Shown: positions 30,923 through 39,669 of the stretch, piece by piece
Numbering within the stretch: position 1 is the first letter of the stretch
Layout: every line of letters starts with the position of its first letter
Source: Eubacteriales bacterium
GTDB taxonomy: Bacteria; Bacillota; Clostridia; Lachnospirales; Lachnospiraceae
Length of the DNA: 41,694 nt
Direction: 5' to 3'
Assembly (NCBI GenBank): GCA_030539395.1
Contig: JAUNSC010000005.1
Coordinates: forward strand, 1-41,694
Position numbers and translations under genes: made by a program
Notes under the pieces: model-generated
Database searches by the model: none
What the model was told of the DNA's origin: nothing
The model's input: only the letters and a program-made list of their open reading frames with translations

Positions 30923-32377
30923 ATGAATTATAAAATGATGGGACGTTTTATTGCCCAGATACTGCTGCTGGAGGCTGTGTGCATGATTCCGGCAATGGGT
31001 ATCAGTCTTGTCTGCGGTGAGCAGAAGGCTGTATTCGGATTTGGTGTGAGCATTTTACTTATTATGGCAGTTTTTGTACTGCTCAGATATTTCTGCCGCG
31101 GTCATAAAAAGGGATTTTATGCAAGAGACGGTCTTGTTTGTGTAGGTGTGGGCTGGATCGTTTTAAGTTTTATGGGATGTCTTCCGTTTTACATATCAGG
31201 AGCGATTCCGCATTTTTTAGATGCAATGTTCGAGATTGTGTCCGGTTTTACTACAACCGGAGCATCTATCCTTCCTGAAGTAGAATCTTTGCCGAAAGGA
31301 ATGTTGTACTGGCGCAGTTTCAGTCACTGGCTGGGCGGTATGGGAGTGCTGGTGTTTCTTCTGGCGATTGTTCCGGCGGGAGAGAAACAGAGCGGATTTA
31401 CGATGCACATCCTTCGTGCGGAAAGTCCGGGGCCGTCAGTTGGTAAACTGGTGCCCAGAATGCGGCGCACGGCAGCAATTTTATACCTGCTGTATATTGT
31501 ACTTACGATTTTAAATATTTTTTTCCTGTTGATCGGGGATATGCCGCTGTTTGATGCTTTGTGTACGGCATTCGGAACGGCTGGTACCGGCGGTTTTGGA
31601 ATTAAGAATGACAGTATGGCGAGTTACAGCCCGTATTTGCAGAATGTGTGTACGGTATTCATGCTGCTGTTTGGCGTGAACTTCAGCTGCTATTACCTTC
31701 TCGTGATGAGACGTGTGCGCAATGTGCTTCACGATGAAGAATTGAGGCTGTATTTTGGAATTATTATTGCCAGCATTGCTCTGATCGTATGGAACCTTGG
31801 AAGTTACTATGATACTCTTGAAGAGACCGTACGCCACGGAGCTTTTCAGGTGGCAAGTATTATCACAACTACCGGATTTGCTACTACAGATTTTGATAAA
31901 TGGCCTGCTTTTTCTAAAGCAATCATCCTTTGTCTGATGGTTGCGGGAGCCTGTGCAGGAAGTACCGGAGGCGGTATTAAATGCAGCAGAGTACTGCTTT
32001 TGTTTAAGAGTTCTTACAGGAATATCAGGAAGGTTCTGGATCCGCAGAAGATACAGACGGTCCGCATTAATGGAAACAAAGTAGACGAAAGTGTTGTTGA
32101 AAATACAAATATTTATCTGGTGACTTATGTGTTTATTGTTATAGCCAGCTTTCTTGTAATATCGCTGGATGGATTTTCGACTACTACCAATTTCTCGGCA
32201 GTTCTGGCGTGCTTTAACAATATTGGTCCCGGACTTGATGCGGTAGGGCCCGTGTGCAATTTCTCCCAGTACAGTATACTTTCTAAAAGTGTACTTATCC
32301 TTGATATGCTGGCAGGACGCCTGGAGATATTCCCGATTTTGATCTTATTCTCCAGAAGTGCATGGCGTCATCGATGA
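30923..32377 (+). CDS. trkH: Trk potassium uptake membrane subunit TrkH
   Basis: This 484-residue channel subunit has four pore loops: SGFTTTGASILPEV, GTAGTGGFGIKND, ITTTGFATTDFDKWP and FNNIGPGLDAVGP, each with a selectivity Gly. The ATG at 30923 is preferred over the TTG at 30914 because GAGG at 30910 is then properly placed. It is the membrane partner of TrkA. The next gene, an alarmone synthetase, begins 13 bp after the stop. Confidence 0.92.
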   Translation: MNYKMMGRFIAQILLLEAVCMIPAMGISLVCGEQKAVFGFGVSILLIMAVFVLLRYFCRGHKKGFYARDGLVCVGVGWIVLSFMGCLPFYISGAIPHFLDAMFEIVSGFTTTGASILPEVESLPKGMLYWRSFSHWLGGMGVLVFLLAIVPAGEKQSGFTMHILRAESPGPSVGKLVPRMRRTAAILYLLYIVLTILNIFFLLIGDMPLFDALCTAFGTAGTGGFGIKNDSMASYSPYLQNVCTVFMLLFGVNFSCYYLLVMRRVRNVLHDEELRLYFGIIIASIALIVWNLGSYYDTLEETVRHGAFQVASIITTTGFATTDFDKWPAFSKAIILCLMVAGACAGSTGGGIKCSRVLLLFKSSYRNIRKVLDPQKIQTVRINGNKVDESVVENTNIYLVTYVFIVIASFLVISLDGFSTTTNFSAVLACFNNIGPGLDAVGPVCNFSQYSILSKSVLILDMLAGRLEIFPILILFSRSAWRHR

Positions 32378-32389
32378 AAGGGTTTATAA

Positions 32390-33055
32390 ATGACAGAAGA
32401 TAATGAAATTAACGTAAAGAGCATGATAGAAACGCTGAAAAAGAGCAGCGTATACCTCGAGGTATTCAATGAGTATCGCTGTGCTATCATGGAAGTGGAG
32501 ACAAAACTTAAGGTTCTGGATATGGAAATGTCTATGGACAGAGAGAAAAATCCCATAGAAACGATACAGAGCAGATTAAAAAGTCCGGAAAGTATCCTGG
32601 AAAAGATGGAGCGGAAAGGTTATCCTCTGACACTGGAGAGTATGCGGAAAAATCTGATGGATATTGCCGGAATCCGTGTTATCTGTGATTACATTGATGA
32701 CATATATAAGCTGGAGAAATACTTGTCCAGCCAAAATGATATTACGGTGCTTGATCGGGATGATTACATTAAAAATCCAAAAGTGAATGGATATCGCAGT
32801 CTTCATCTGACAGTAGAGGTTCCCATATTTCTGACGGGCGGCCCCAGGCCGATTCCTGTGGAAGTGCAGTTCAGGACTATGGCGATGGATTTCTGGGCGA
32901 GTCTGGAACATAAATTGAAATACAAAAAGCATATCAGTCAGGAAACGGATATCGGAGTGCGGCTGAAGAAATGTGCGGATCAGGCTGCTGCTCTGGATAA
33001 GGAGATGATGCAGATTCGAAAAGATATAGACAGTTATATGAAAGAAGATGAGTAA
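32390..33055 (+). CDS. small alarmone synthetase (RelA/SpoT synthetase domain, RelQ type)
   Basis: This 221-residue protein has only the (p)ppGpp synthetase domain, without the hydrolase or regulatory regions. Motifs include QSRLKSPESILEKMERKGYP (about 60-79), AGIRVICDYIDDIYKL (about 93-108), DRDDYIKNPKVNGYRSLHLT (pyrophosphate-transfer loop) and VEVQFRTMAMDFWASLEHKL. It belongs to the RelQ-type small synthetases by length and motifs. The gene directly follows trkH and is likely co-transcribed, a link between K+ uptake and the stringent response. AAAGGG precedes the ATG. Confidence 0.9.
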   Translation: MTEDNEINVKSMIETLKKSSVYLEVFNEYRCAIMEVETKLKVLDMEMSMDREKNPIETIQSRLKSPESILEKMERKGYPLTLESMRKNLMDIAGIRVICDYIDDIYKLEKYLSSQNDITVLDRDDYIKNPKVNGYRSLHLTVEVPIFLTGGPRPIPVEVQFRTMAMDFWASLEHKLKYKKHISQETDIGVRLKKCADQAAALDKEMMQIRKDIDSYMKEDE

Positions 33056-33081
33056 AAAGAATTTTGTTTTCCATAAAAACG

Positions 33082-33105
33082 ATCCCCGGGCAGCAACCCG
33101 GGGAT
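33082..33105. terminator. bidirectional terminator between the alarmone synthetase and argG genes
   Basis: ATCCCCGGG (33082-33090) pairs with CCCGGGGAT (33097-33105), loop CAGCAA. On the minus strand CGTTTTTAT follows, so it mainly ends argG. Confidence 0.85.
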
Positions 33106-33115
33106 TTGATTATTC

Positions 33116-34339
33116 TTATTTGTTTTTCTGGGCTTCAGCAATTTTCATGGCGCGAACCTTCAGCGGAAGACCGAACAATGTGATGAATCCGCTTGCATCG
33201 TGATGGTCATACATATCGCCTGTAGTGAAAGAAGCCAGTGATTCGTTGTACAGGCTGTAAGGAGAAGTTGTGCCGGCTTTGATGATGTTGCCCTTGTACA
33301 ATTTGAATTTTACTTCACCGGTTACATACTGCTGCGTACTTTCAACAAATGCCTGGATTGCTTCACGAAGCGGTGTGAACCATTTCCCTTCGTAAACCAC
33401 CTGGGCAAACTGGCTTCCCAGTTTTTTCTTTGTTTCCAAAGTTTCACGATCGAGGATCAGTTCTTCCAGCTGGTCATGTGCTTCCATCAGGATCGTTCCG
33501 CCCGGTGTCTCATAAACACCGCGTGATTTCATACCGACAACACGGTTTTCTACAATATCTACAATGCCGATGCCGTGTTTGCCGCCCAGAACATTCAGTT
33601 CTTTGATAATATCGGAAACCTTCATTTCTTTGCCATTGATGCTCTTTGGAACACCGGCTTCAAAAGTCATGGTCACATATTCGCCTTCTTCAGGAGCTTT
33701 TTCCGGGGTAACGCCAAGTACCAGCATGTGATCATAGTTCGGCTCATTTGCAGGATTTTCCAGTTCCAGTCCTTCATGACTGATATGCCAGAGATTACGG
33801 TCACGGCTGTAGCTGTGGCTCATATCAAAAGGAAGATCAATATTGTGAGCTTTACAAAAATCGATTTCATCTTCACGGGACTGCAGAGTCCATACATCTG
33901 TCATACGCCATGGAGCAATTACTTTCAGATCCGGAGCAAGGGCTTTGATGGCAAGTTCAAAACGGATCTGGTCATTTCCTTTTCCGGTAGCGCCGTGACA
34001 GATAGTAGTAGCGCCTTCCTTGCGGGCAATCTCTACCAGGCGTTTTGCGATGACAGGACGGGCCATGGAAGTACCCAGCAGATACTTGTGCTCATATACA
34101 GCACCTGCCTGTACACACGGCATGATAAAATCATCGCAGAATTCGTCTGTAATATCTTCTATATATAATTTAGCGGCTCCGGAAAGTTTTGCTCTTTCAT
34201 CCAGACCATCAAGTTCGTTTCCCTGTCCGCAGTCAACGCAGCAGCAGATGACATCGTAATCAAAATTTTCTTTCAGCCATGGAATCATGCAGGTAGTATC
34301 CAGACCGCCTGAATACGCCAGAATTACTTTTTCTTTCAT
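33116..34339 (-). CDS. argG: argininosuccinate synthase
   Basis: The enzyme joins citrulline and aspartate using ATP to make argininosuccinate. The 407 residues start at MKEKVILAYSGGLDTTCMIP (the ATP P-loop-like SGGLDT), followed by GATGKGNDQIRFEL and WHISHEGLELENPANEPNYD, all typical for ArgG. The ATG at 34337-34339 has AGGAGG in front; a longer frame would reach into the promoter. No argH follows; it must be elsewhere. The gene is divergent from argC across a spacer holding ArgR-like palindromes. Confidence 0.95.
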   Translation of the reverse strand: MKEKVILAYSGGLDTTCMIPWLKENFDYDVICCCVDCGQGNELDGLDERAKLSGAAKLYIEDITDEFCDDFIMPCVQAGAVYEHKYLLGTSMARPVIAKRLVEIARKEGATTICHGATGKGNDQIRFELAIKALAPDLKVIAPWRMTDVWTLQSREDEIDFCKAHNIDLPFDMSHSYSRDRNLWHISHEGLELENPANEPNYDHMLVLGVTPEKAPEEGEYVTMTFEAGVPKSINGKEMKVSDIIKELNVLGGKHGIGIVDIVENRVVGMKSRGVYETPGGTILMEAHDQLEELILDRETLETKKKLGSQFAQVVYEGKWFTPLREAIQAFVESTQQYVTGEVKFKLYKGNIIKAGTTSPYSLYNESLASFTTGDMYDHHDASGFITLFGLPLKVRAMKIAEAQKNK

Positions 34340-34395
34340 ATTAAGATCCTCCTCATATAAATCAGATAATGTTATACCGATATTCACCAGTGCCT

Positions 34396-34424
34396 ACTAT
34401 ACATCATTTCTTTATAATATGCAA
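34396..34424 (-). promoter_or_regulatory. argG promoter
   Basis: On the minus strand TTGCAT, 17-bp spacer, TATAGT. The -35 lies inside the ArgR-like repeat at 34414-34430. Confidence 0.65.
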
Positions 34425-34430
34425 GCATAA
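34414..34430. promoter_or_regulatory. ArgR-like repeat, argG side
   Basis: ATAATATGCAAGCATAA is the exact inverted copy of 34488-34504. It covers the argG -35. The TGCATA-type half-sites resemble ArgR boxes. Confidence 0.6.
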
Positions 34431-34487
34431 AATTAGGAAAATACATATTTATTCAAATATTCGGAAAAAATCTTGCATAAAATAAAG

Positions 34488-34528
34488 TTATGCTTGCATA
34501 TTATGCAACTATAATGTATAATTATGCA
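34488..34528. promoter_or_regulatory. ArgR boxes and argC promoter
   Basis: The inverted copy TTATGCTTGCATATTAT (34488-34504) overlaps a perfect palindrome TTGCATATTATGCAA (34494-34508), which includes the argC -35 TTGCAT. The -10 TATAAT (34517-34522, 17-bp spacer) lies within TGTATAATTATGCA (34515-34528), which fits an ArgR box TGNATAATTATNCA. Bound ArgR would block both promoter elements. Confidence 0.7.
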
Positions 34529-34599
34529 AGACTTGAAATCAAGAAAAAAAGAGCGTATGATGTAACGGTATATGTTCGTATGAGGAAGAGGAGATTATT

Positions 34600-35640
34600 A
34601 TGATAAAAGTCGGAATTATTGGTGCAACCGGATATGCCGGCGGTGAGCTGGTACGTCTTTTGATGGGACACAGGGAAGCGGAAATTAAATGGTACGGTTC
34701 CAGAAGCTATATAGATAAGAAATATGCGGATGTTTATCAGAATATGTTCCGGATCGTGGAGGATGTCTGCAAAGATGATAATATGGCGGAACTGGCTGAA
34801 CAGGTGGATGTTATTTTTACGGCAACCCCTCAGGGATTCTGTGCATCCATGATGAAAGAGGAAATATTATCAAAAGTAAAAGTAATCGATCTGAGTGCGG
34901 ATTACCGTATTAAAGATGTAAATATATATGAAAAATGGTATGGCATTAAACATGCATCACCCCAGTTCATTGAAGAAGCAGTATATGGATTATGTGAAAT
35001 TAACCGTGACCGGGTAAAAAGTGCGAGACTGGTAGCGAATCCGGGATGTTATCCTACATGCAGCACACTGTCCGTTTATCCGGCAGTAAAAGAAGGGCTT
35101 ATCGATCCGTCCACGATCATTATTGATGCCAAGTCAGGAACATCCGGAGCCGGCCGCGGCGCAAAAGTAGATAATCTTTACTGTGAGGTGAATGAAAATA
35201 TTAAGGCTTACGGAGTTGCAGGCCACAGGCATACACCGGAGATAGAAGAGCAGTTAGGATATGCAGCAGGACAGCCGGTACTTTTGAATTTCACACCCCA
35301 TCTGGTGCCGATGAACCGGGGTATCCTGATCACTGCATATGCTTCTCTTAAAAAAGAAGTTACATATGAAGATGTGAAGGCTGTTTACGACAGATACTAT
35401 AATAAGGAAAAGTTTGTCCGCGTGCTGGAAAAGGGTGTATGTCCTCAGACAAAGTGGGTAGAAGGAAGCAACTATGTTGATGTGAACTTTGTGGCAGATG
35501 AAAGAACAAACCGCCTGATTATGATGGGAGCAATGGACAATCTGGTAAAAGGTGCGGCCGGACAGGCAGTGCAGAATATGAATCTGATGTTTGGACTTCC
35601 GGAGAGTACAGGACTGGAGCTTGTGCCGATGTTCCCGTAG
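34600..35640 (+). CDS. argC: N-acetyl-gamma-glutamyl-phosphate reductase
   Basis: The enzyme reduces N-acetylglutamyl phosphate to the semialdehyde with NADPH. The 346 residues have the nucleotide motif GATGYAGGELVRLL (8-21) and the active-site Cys in ANPGCYPT (C150), then GTSGAGRGAKVDNLYCEVNE and the HRHTPEIEEQL block. GGAAGAGGAG lies before the ATG. It is the first gene of the argC-GNAT-argJ-argB-argD operon and is controlled by the ArgR-type boxes upstream. Confidence 0.95.
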   Translation: MIKVGIIGATGYAGGELVRLLMGHREAEIKWYGSRSYIDKKYADVYQNMFRIVEDVCKDDNMAELAEQVDVIFTATPQGFCASMMKEEILSKVKVIDLSADYRIKDVNIYEKWYGIKHASPQFIEEAVYGLCEINRDRVKSARLVANPGCYPTCSTLSVYPAVKEGLIDPSTIIIDAKSGTSGAGRGAKVDNLYCEVNENIKAYGVAGHRHTPEIEEQLGYAAGQPVLLNFTPHLVPMNRGILITAYASLKKEVTYEDVKAVYDRYYNKEKFVRVLEKGVCPQTKWVEGSNYVDVNFVADERTNRLIMMGAMDNLVKGAAGQAVQNMNLMFGLPESTGLELVPMFP

Positions 35641-35718
35641 GGGATTTGTCCGTAACGAAACGGATGGAAAACGGGATAAATTTTGAACCTGGATTTTGCA
35701 GAATGAAAGGATTTATTT

Positions 35719-36174
35719 ATGACAGAGTGTAAGATCAGAAGCATGGTAATAGAGGACTTTGATCAGGTCCATGATCTCTGGATGAAAATCAGCGGTTTTG
35801 GTATCCGCAGCATGGATGACTCGAAGGAAGGTGTGGAGAGATTTCTTGAGAGAAACCCCGGATGCAGCGTGGTAGCTGAAAAGGATGGCAGGATCATAGG
35901 AAGTATCCTCTGCGGGCATGACGGCAGAAGAGGCTGTCTGTATCATGTATGTGTACATCCAGAATTTCGGAAACAGGGAATCGGAAAATCTATGGTAGTG
36001 TTTGCGATGGAAGCACTGAAAAAAGAGAAGATCAACAAAGTATGCCTGATCGCATTTACCAAAAATGATATTGGAAATGCGTTCTGGAAAGAAATCGGGT
36101 GGACAAAGAGAGAAGACCTTAATTACTATGATTTTGTATTGAATGAGGAGAATATTACAGCCTTTAATCAATAA
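35719..36174 (+). CDS. GNAT acetyltransferase inside the arginine operon
   Basis: This 151-residue GNAT protein contains the acetyl-CoA motif YHVCVHPEFRKQGIGKSMVV (Arg/Gln-x-x-Gly-x-Gly type, about 75-94) and the late NDIGNAFWKEIGW segment. It is similar to small YpeA-like acetyltransferases. It sits between argC and argJ, about 78 bp after argC and 33 bp before argJ, on the same strand. A plausible but unproven role is N-acetylglutamate synthase (ArgA), as for other short GNAT-type enzymes; alternatively it is a general N-acetyltransferase riding in the operon. GAAAGGA leads into the ATG. Confidence 0.82.
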   Translation: MTECKIRSMVIEDFDQVHDLWMKISGFGIRSMDDSKEGVERFLERNPGCSVVAEKDGRIIGSILCGHDGRRGCLYHVCVHPEFRKQGIGKSMVVFAMEALKKEKINKVCLIAFTKNDIGNAFWKEIGWTKREDLNYYDFVLNEENITAFNQ

Positions 36175-36207
36175 AGAAAAGGTTTGTCTGGTGAAGGAGT
36201 AAAGAAA

Positions 36208-37437
36208 ATGGAGATAAGACAGATAGAGGGCGGCGTTACTGCTGCAAAAGGATTTGAGGCGGCAGCGGCAGCGGCGGAGATTAAATATAAAAACAGAACA
36301 GATATGGCACTTGTATACAGTACATCTCCGTGTGCTGCAGCAGGCACCTTTACTACTAATGTGGTAAAAGCGGCTCCCGTAAAATGGGATATGGAAATTG
36401 TAAAGAATCAGCCCTGTGTCCGGGCAATCGTTGTAAACAGCGGTATCGCAAATGCGTGTACAGGACAGGAAGGGTACGATTACTGTCTGGAAACTGCAAA
36501 GGCGGCTGCAGAGGCTCTGAACATACCGGAAATGTCGGTGCTGGTAGGTTCCACAGGAGTGATTGGAATGCAGCTGCCCATAGACAGAATTAAAAATGGT
36601 GTAAAAATGCTGGCGGCAGCCAGGAGCAGCAGTCTGGAAAGCGGAACAGATGCTGCAAAAGCAATTATGACCACAGATACTGTAAAAAAAGAGATTGCAG
36701 TATCATTTGAACTTGGGGGAAAAACCGTGACAATGGGCGGCATGTGCAAAGGTTCGGGCATGATACATCCTAATATGTGCACAATGCTTGGTTATGTTAC
36801 GACAGACGCAGCTATCTCCAGGAAAATGCTTCAGAAGGCTTTAAGTGCTGATATCAAAGATACTTTTAATATGATTTCAGTAGACGGGGATACCTCCACA
36901 AATGATACGGTTCTGCTGCTGGCAAACGGACAGGCAGGAAATACAGAGATCACGGAGGAAAATGAGGATTACCGCACATTCTGTAAAGCCCTTAATACGG
37001 TGAATACATATCTTGCCAGAAAGATGGCAGGCGACGGTGAGGGAGCCACAGCCCTTTTTACTGTGAAAGTAACAGGGGCTGAGACGAAAGAACAGGCTGT
37101 GACTCTGAGTAAGTCAGTCATTACCTCCAGTCTGACAAAAGCTGCAATTTTCGGACATGATGCCAACTGGGGAAGGATTCTCTGTGCTATGGGTTATTCC
37201 GGAGCACAGTTTGACCCGGAGAAGGTGGATATCACTTTTGAAAGTTCTGCCGGAAAGCTGAAAATCGTGGAAAACGGCGTGGCGCTGGATTACAGCGAAG
37301 AAGAAGCCACAAAGATACTTTCCCAGGAGGAAGTAATTGTGATCGCGGATGTGAAGATGGGTGAGGCAACAGCCACGGCCTGGGGCTGTGACCTGACATT
37401 TGATTATGTGAAAATAAATGCGGATTACCGCTCATAA
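36208..37437 (+). CDS. argJ: glutamate N-acetyltransferase / amino-acid N-acetyltransferase
   Basis: The enzyme moves the acetyl group from N-acetylornithine to glutamate, recycling it, and in some species also acetylates glutamate from acetyl-CoA. The protein (409 residues) is self-cleaved before the nucleophilic Thr in NMCTMLGYVTTDA (T192, with Cys in front instead of the more common Ala). GTFTTNVVKAAPVKW and SVDGDTSTNDTVLLLANG are also conserved. The start at ATG 36208 has AAGGAG in front; the frame from 36184 would start before that site. Next gene argB begins 18 bp after the stop. Whether it is mono- or bifunctional is not decided. Confidence 0.93.
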   Translation: MEIRQIEGGVTAAKGFEAAAAAAEIKYKNRTDMALVYSTSPCAAAGTFTTNVVKAAPVKWDMEIVKNQPCVRAIVVNSGIANACTGQEGYDYCLETAKAAAEALNIPEMSVLVGSTGVIGMQLPIDRIKNGVKMLAAARSSSLESGTDAAKAIMTTDTVKKEIAVSFELGGKTVTMGGMCKGSGMIHPNMCTMLGYVTTDAAISRKMLQKALSADIKDTFNMISVDGDTSTNDTVLLLANGQAGNTEITEENEDYRTFCKALNTVNTYLARKMAGDGEGATALFTVKVTGAETKEQAVTLSKSVITSSLTKAAIFGHDANWGRILCAMGYSGAQFDPEKVDITFESSAGKLKIVENGVALDYSEEEATKILSQEEVIVIADVKMGEATATAWGCDLTFDYVKINADYRS

Positions 37438-37455
37438 GAAAGAAGGCGTGAGTTA

Positions 37456-38370
37456 ATGGAATCAATGGAGAACTGGCTGCAAAAGGCCCAGGTATTAAAC
37501 GAGGCATTGCCGTATATACAGCGGTTTCGCGGGAAAATTATGGTTGTGAAATATGGCGGAAGTGCAATGATAGATCACGAACTGAAGAAAAATGTGATTC
37601 GGGACGTTGCGCTTTTGAAACTGGTTGGTTTCAAACCGATCGTGGTTCACGGCGGCGGCAAGGAGATCACCAAATGGGTCAATAAGGCAGGCCTTGAGAC
37701 AAAATTTGTTAACGGGCTTCGTGTGACAGATAAAGAAACGATGGAAATAGCAGAGATGGTCCTGAACAGAATCAATAAAGGACTTGTTTCTATGATGGAA
37801 AAGCTGGGGGTTCATGCGGTTGGTATCAGCGGGAAAGATGGAACGCTGCTGAGAGTTGACAAAAAGCTGTCTAAAGGCCAGGATATCGGCTATGTGGGTG
37901 AAATCAAAGAGGTTAACACAGAGCTTCTGGAAAAACTTCTGGATAATGATTTTGTGCCGATCATTTGCCCGGTGGGTTCTGACGATGAGTACCATTCCTA
38001 CAACATTAATGCGGATGATGCGGCATGTGCCATCGCATCTGCAATGGGTGCCTCTAAACTGGCATTTTTAAGTGATATTGAGGGAGTATATCGTGATCCG
38101 CTTGACAAATCTTCACTGATTTCCGAGATGACCATTCCGGAGACAGAGGCATTTCTGGAAAGCGGAATGGCAGGCGGAGGTATGCTGCCCAAGCTTCAGA
38201 ACTGTATTGATGCCATGAGAGCAGGAGTTTCCAGAGTACATATCCTTGACGGAAGGATTGAGCATTGTCTGCTTCTGGAATTCTTTACAGACAGGGGTGT
38301 CGGCACAGCTATTATCGGAGATGAGGAAGAACGTTATTTTAATGAACAGGTGAAGTTATATCAGAAATGA
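37456..38370 (+). CDS. argB: acetylglutamate kinase (arginine-inhibited type)
   Basis: The enzyme phosphorylates N-acetylglutamate with ATP. The 304 residues have the ATP-binding KYGGSAM and VVHGGGKEI motifs, the substrate region [20 protein letters not shown], and [21 protein letters not shown] 25-residue N-terminal helix ([17 protein letters not shown]) precedes the core; this helix is found in arginine-inhibited hexameric kinases and is absent from the arginine-insensitive E. coli type. So feedback inhibition by arginine is predicted. Fourth in the arg operon, 15 bp before argD. Confidence 0.95.
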   Translation: MESMENWLQKAQVLNEALPYIQRFRGKIMVVKYGGSAMIDHELKKNVIRDVALLKLVGFKPIVVHGGGKEITKWVNKAGLETKFVNGLRVTDKETMEIAEMVLNRINKGLVSMMEKLGVHAVGISGKDGTLLRVDKKLSKGQDIGYVGEIKEVNTELLEKLLDNDFVPIICPVGSDDEYHSYNINADDAACAIASAMGASKLAFLSDIEGVYRDPLDKSSLISEMTIPETEAFLESGMAGGGMLPKLQNCIDAMRAGVSRVHILDGRIEHCLLLEFFTDRGVGTAIIGDEEERYFNEQVKLYQK

Positions 38371-38385
38371 AAAGAGGTATGGAAC

Positions 38386-39591
38386 ATGAATCAATATATG
38401 GAACAGTGTGAGAAATATGTGCTGCACACGTATAATCGCTTTCCCATTGTAATAGAATCAGGACAGGGAGTATATCTGAAAGATACAGATGGAAAAGAGT
38501 ATCTGGATTTTGGAGCAGGCATTGCGGTTTATGCTCTGGGATATCATTATCCCGGATTTGATGAGGCATTGAAGGAACAGATTGATAAGATCATGCATAC
38601 GTCGAATCTTTATTATAATGTCCCGCTGGGCGGCGCTGCAGAAAAACTGGCGGCTGTTTCCGGCATGAGCAGGGTATTTTTTACAAACAGTGGGACAGAA
38701 GCGATTGAGGGAGCAATCAAGGCTGCCAGAAAATATGCTTATCTGAAGGATAATAAAACGGATCACGAGATTATCGCAATGAATCATTCCTTCCACGGAC
38801 GCAGCATCGGGGCACTTTCAGTCACGGGAAATATGCATTACCAGGAGGCATTCCGGCCTTTGATGGGAGGCGTAAAATTTGCGGATTATAATAATCTGGA
38901 AAGCGTAAAGAGCCAGATTACAGACAGGACCTGTGCCATTATTATGGAAACTGTCCAGGGAGAAGGGGGCATTTATCCTGCTGATGATACTTTCATAAAA
39001 GAGATCGGAAAAATTTGCGGGGAAAAAGATATCCTTCTGATTCTGGATGAAATCCAGTGCGGAATGGGCCGTACCGGTTCCATGTTTGCATGGCAGCAGT
39101 ACGGTGTGAGACCGGATATTATGACATGTGCAAAAGCGATTGGATGCGGCGTTCCCGTGGGAGCTTTTATATTGAATGAAAAAGTAGCAGAGGCATCTCT
39201 TGTTCCGGGAGATCATGGAACTACATACGGGGGAAATCCTTTTGCATGTGCAGCAGTATCCAGGGTTCTGGATATCTTTGAAAAAGATCAGATTGTGGAA
39301 CATGTAAAACAGATCGCACCGTATCTGGAACGGAAACTGGATGAACTGGTGGAACGGTACGATTGCCTTGCCGGACGCAGAGGAAAAGGGCTGATGCAGG
39401 GAATTGTGATGGCAGAGGGAACAAAGGTTGGAGATGTGGTGACAGCCGCACTTCAAAAAGGTCTTATTACGATTTCTGCGGGAAGTAATGTTCTCCGCCT
39501 GGTGCCTCCGCTTATCATTGAAGAGAAACACGTAGATGAAATGGTTGAAAAGCTGGATGCAGTCCTGAAAGAAATGTGCAGGGATAAATGA
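38386..39591 (+). CDS. argD: acetylornithine aminotransferase
   Basis: A PLP enzyme that converts N-acetylglutamate semialdehyde to N-acetylornithine with glutamate as donor. The 401 residues have the class III aminotransferase core: NSGTEAIEGAIKAARKY (101-117), HSFHGRSIGALSVTG, LLILDEIQCGMGRTG (with the Asp that contacts PLP), and the PLP lysine in TCAKAIGCGVPVGAF (K250). GAGGTATGGAAC precedes the ATG. Last gene of the arg operon; argF and argH are not present here. A hairpin follows that also covers the next gene's ribosome site. Confidence 0.95.
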   Translation: MNQYMEQCEKYVLHTYNRFPIVIESGQGVYLKDTDGKEYLDFGAGIAVYALGYHYPGFDEALKEQIDKIMHTSNLYYNVPLGGAAEKLAAVSGMSRVFFTNSGTEAIEGAIKAARKYAYLKDNKTDHEIIAMNHSFHGRSIGALSVTGNMHYQEAFRPLMGGVKFADYNNLESVKSQITDRTCAIIMETVQGEGGIYPADDTFIKEIGKICGEKDILLILDEIQCGMGRTGSMFAWQQYGVRPDIMTCAKAIGCGVPVGAFILNEKVAEASLVPGDHGTTYGGNPFACAAVSRVLDIFEKDQIVEHVKQIAPYLERKLDELVERYDCLAGRRGKGLMQGIVMAEGTKVGDVVTAALQKGLITISAGSNVLRLVPPLIIEEKHVDEMVEKLDAVLKEMCRDK

Positions 39592-39624
39592 TTCTGGTGT
39601 CAAAACTGGTCCAAATAATGTATA

Positions 39625-39667
39625 AAAAAACTCCTTTTGTCCACAATAAAGCAAAAAGGAGTTTTTT
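39625..39667 (+). terminator. argD terminator whose 3' arm hides the next ribosome site
   Basis: AAAAAACTCCTTTT (39625-39638) pairs perfectly with AAAAGGAGTTTTTT (39654-39667), loop 15 nt. The 3' arm includes the AAAGGAG of the next gene, whose ATG is at 39670. Confidence 0.82.
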
Positions 39668-39669
39668 AT

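Noticed and set aside
34340-34387. Longer argG start (16 extra residues)
   Set aside because: The extension lacks a ribosome site, runs into the promoter region, and the normal ArgG start MKEKVILAYSGGLD has AGGAGG in front.
38818-39654. Long antisense frame opposite argD
   Set aside because: It is a shadow of the argD codon pattern, with no ribosome site and no recognisable protein.
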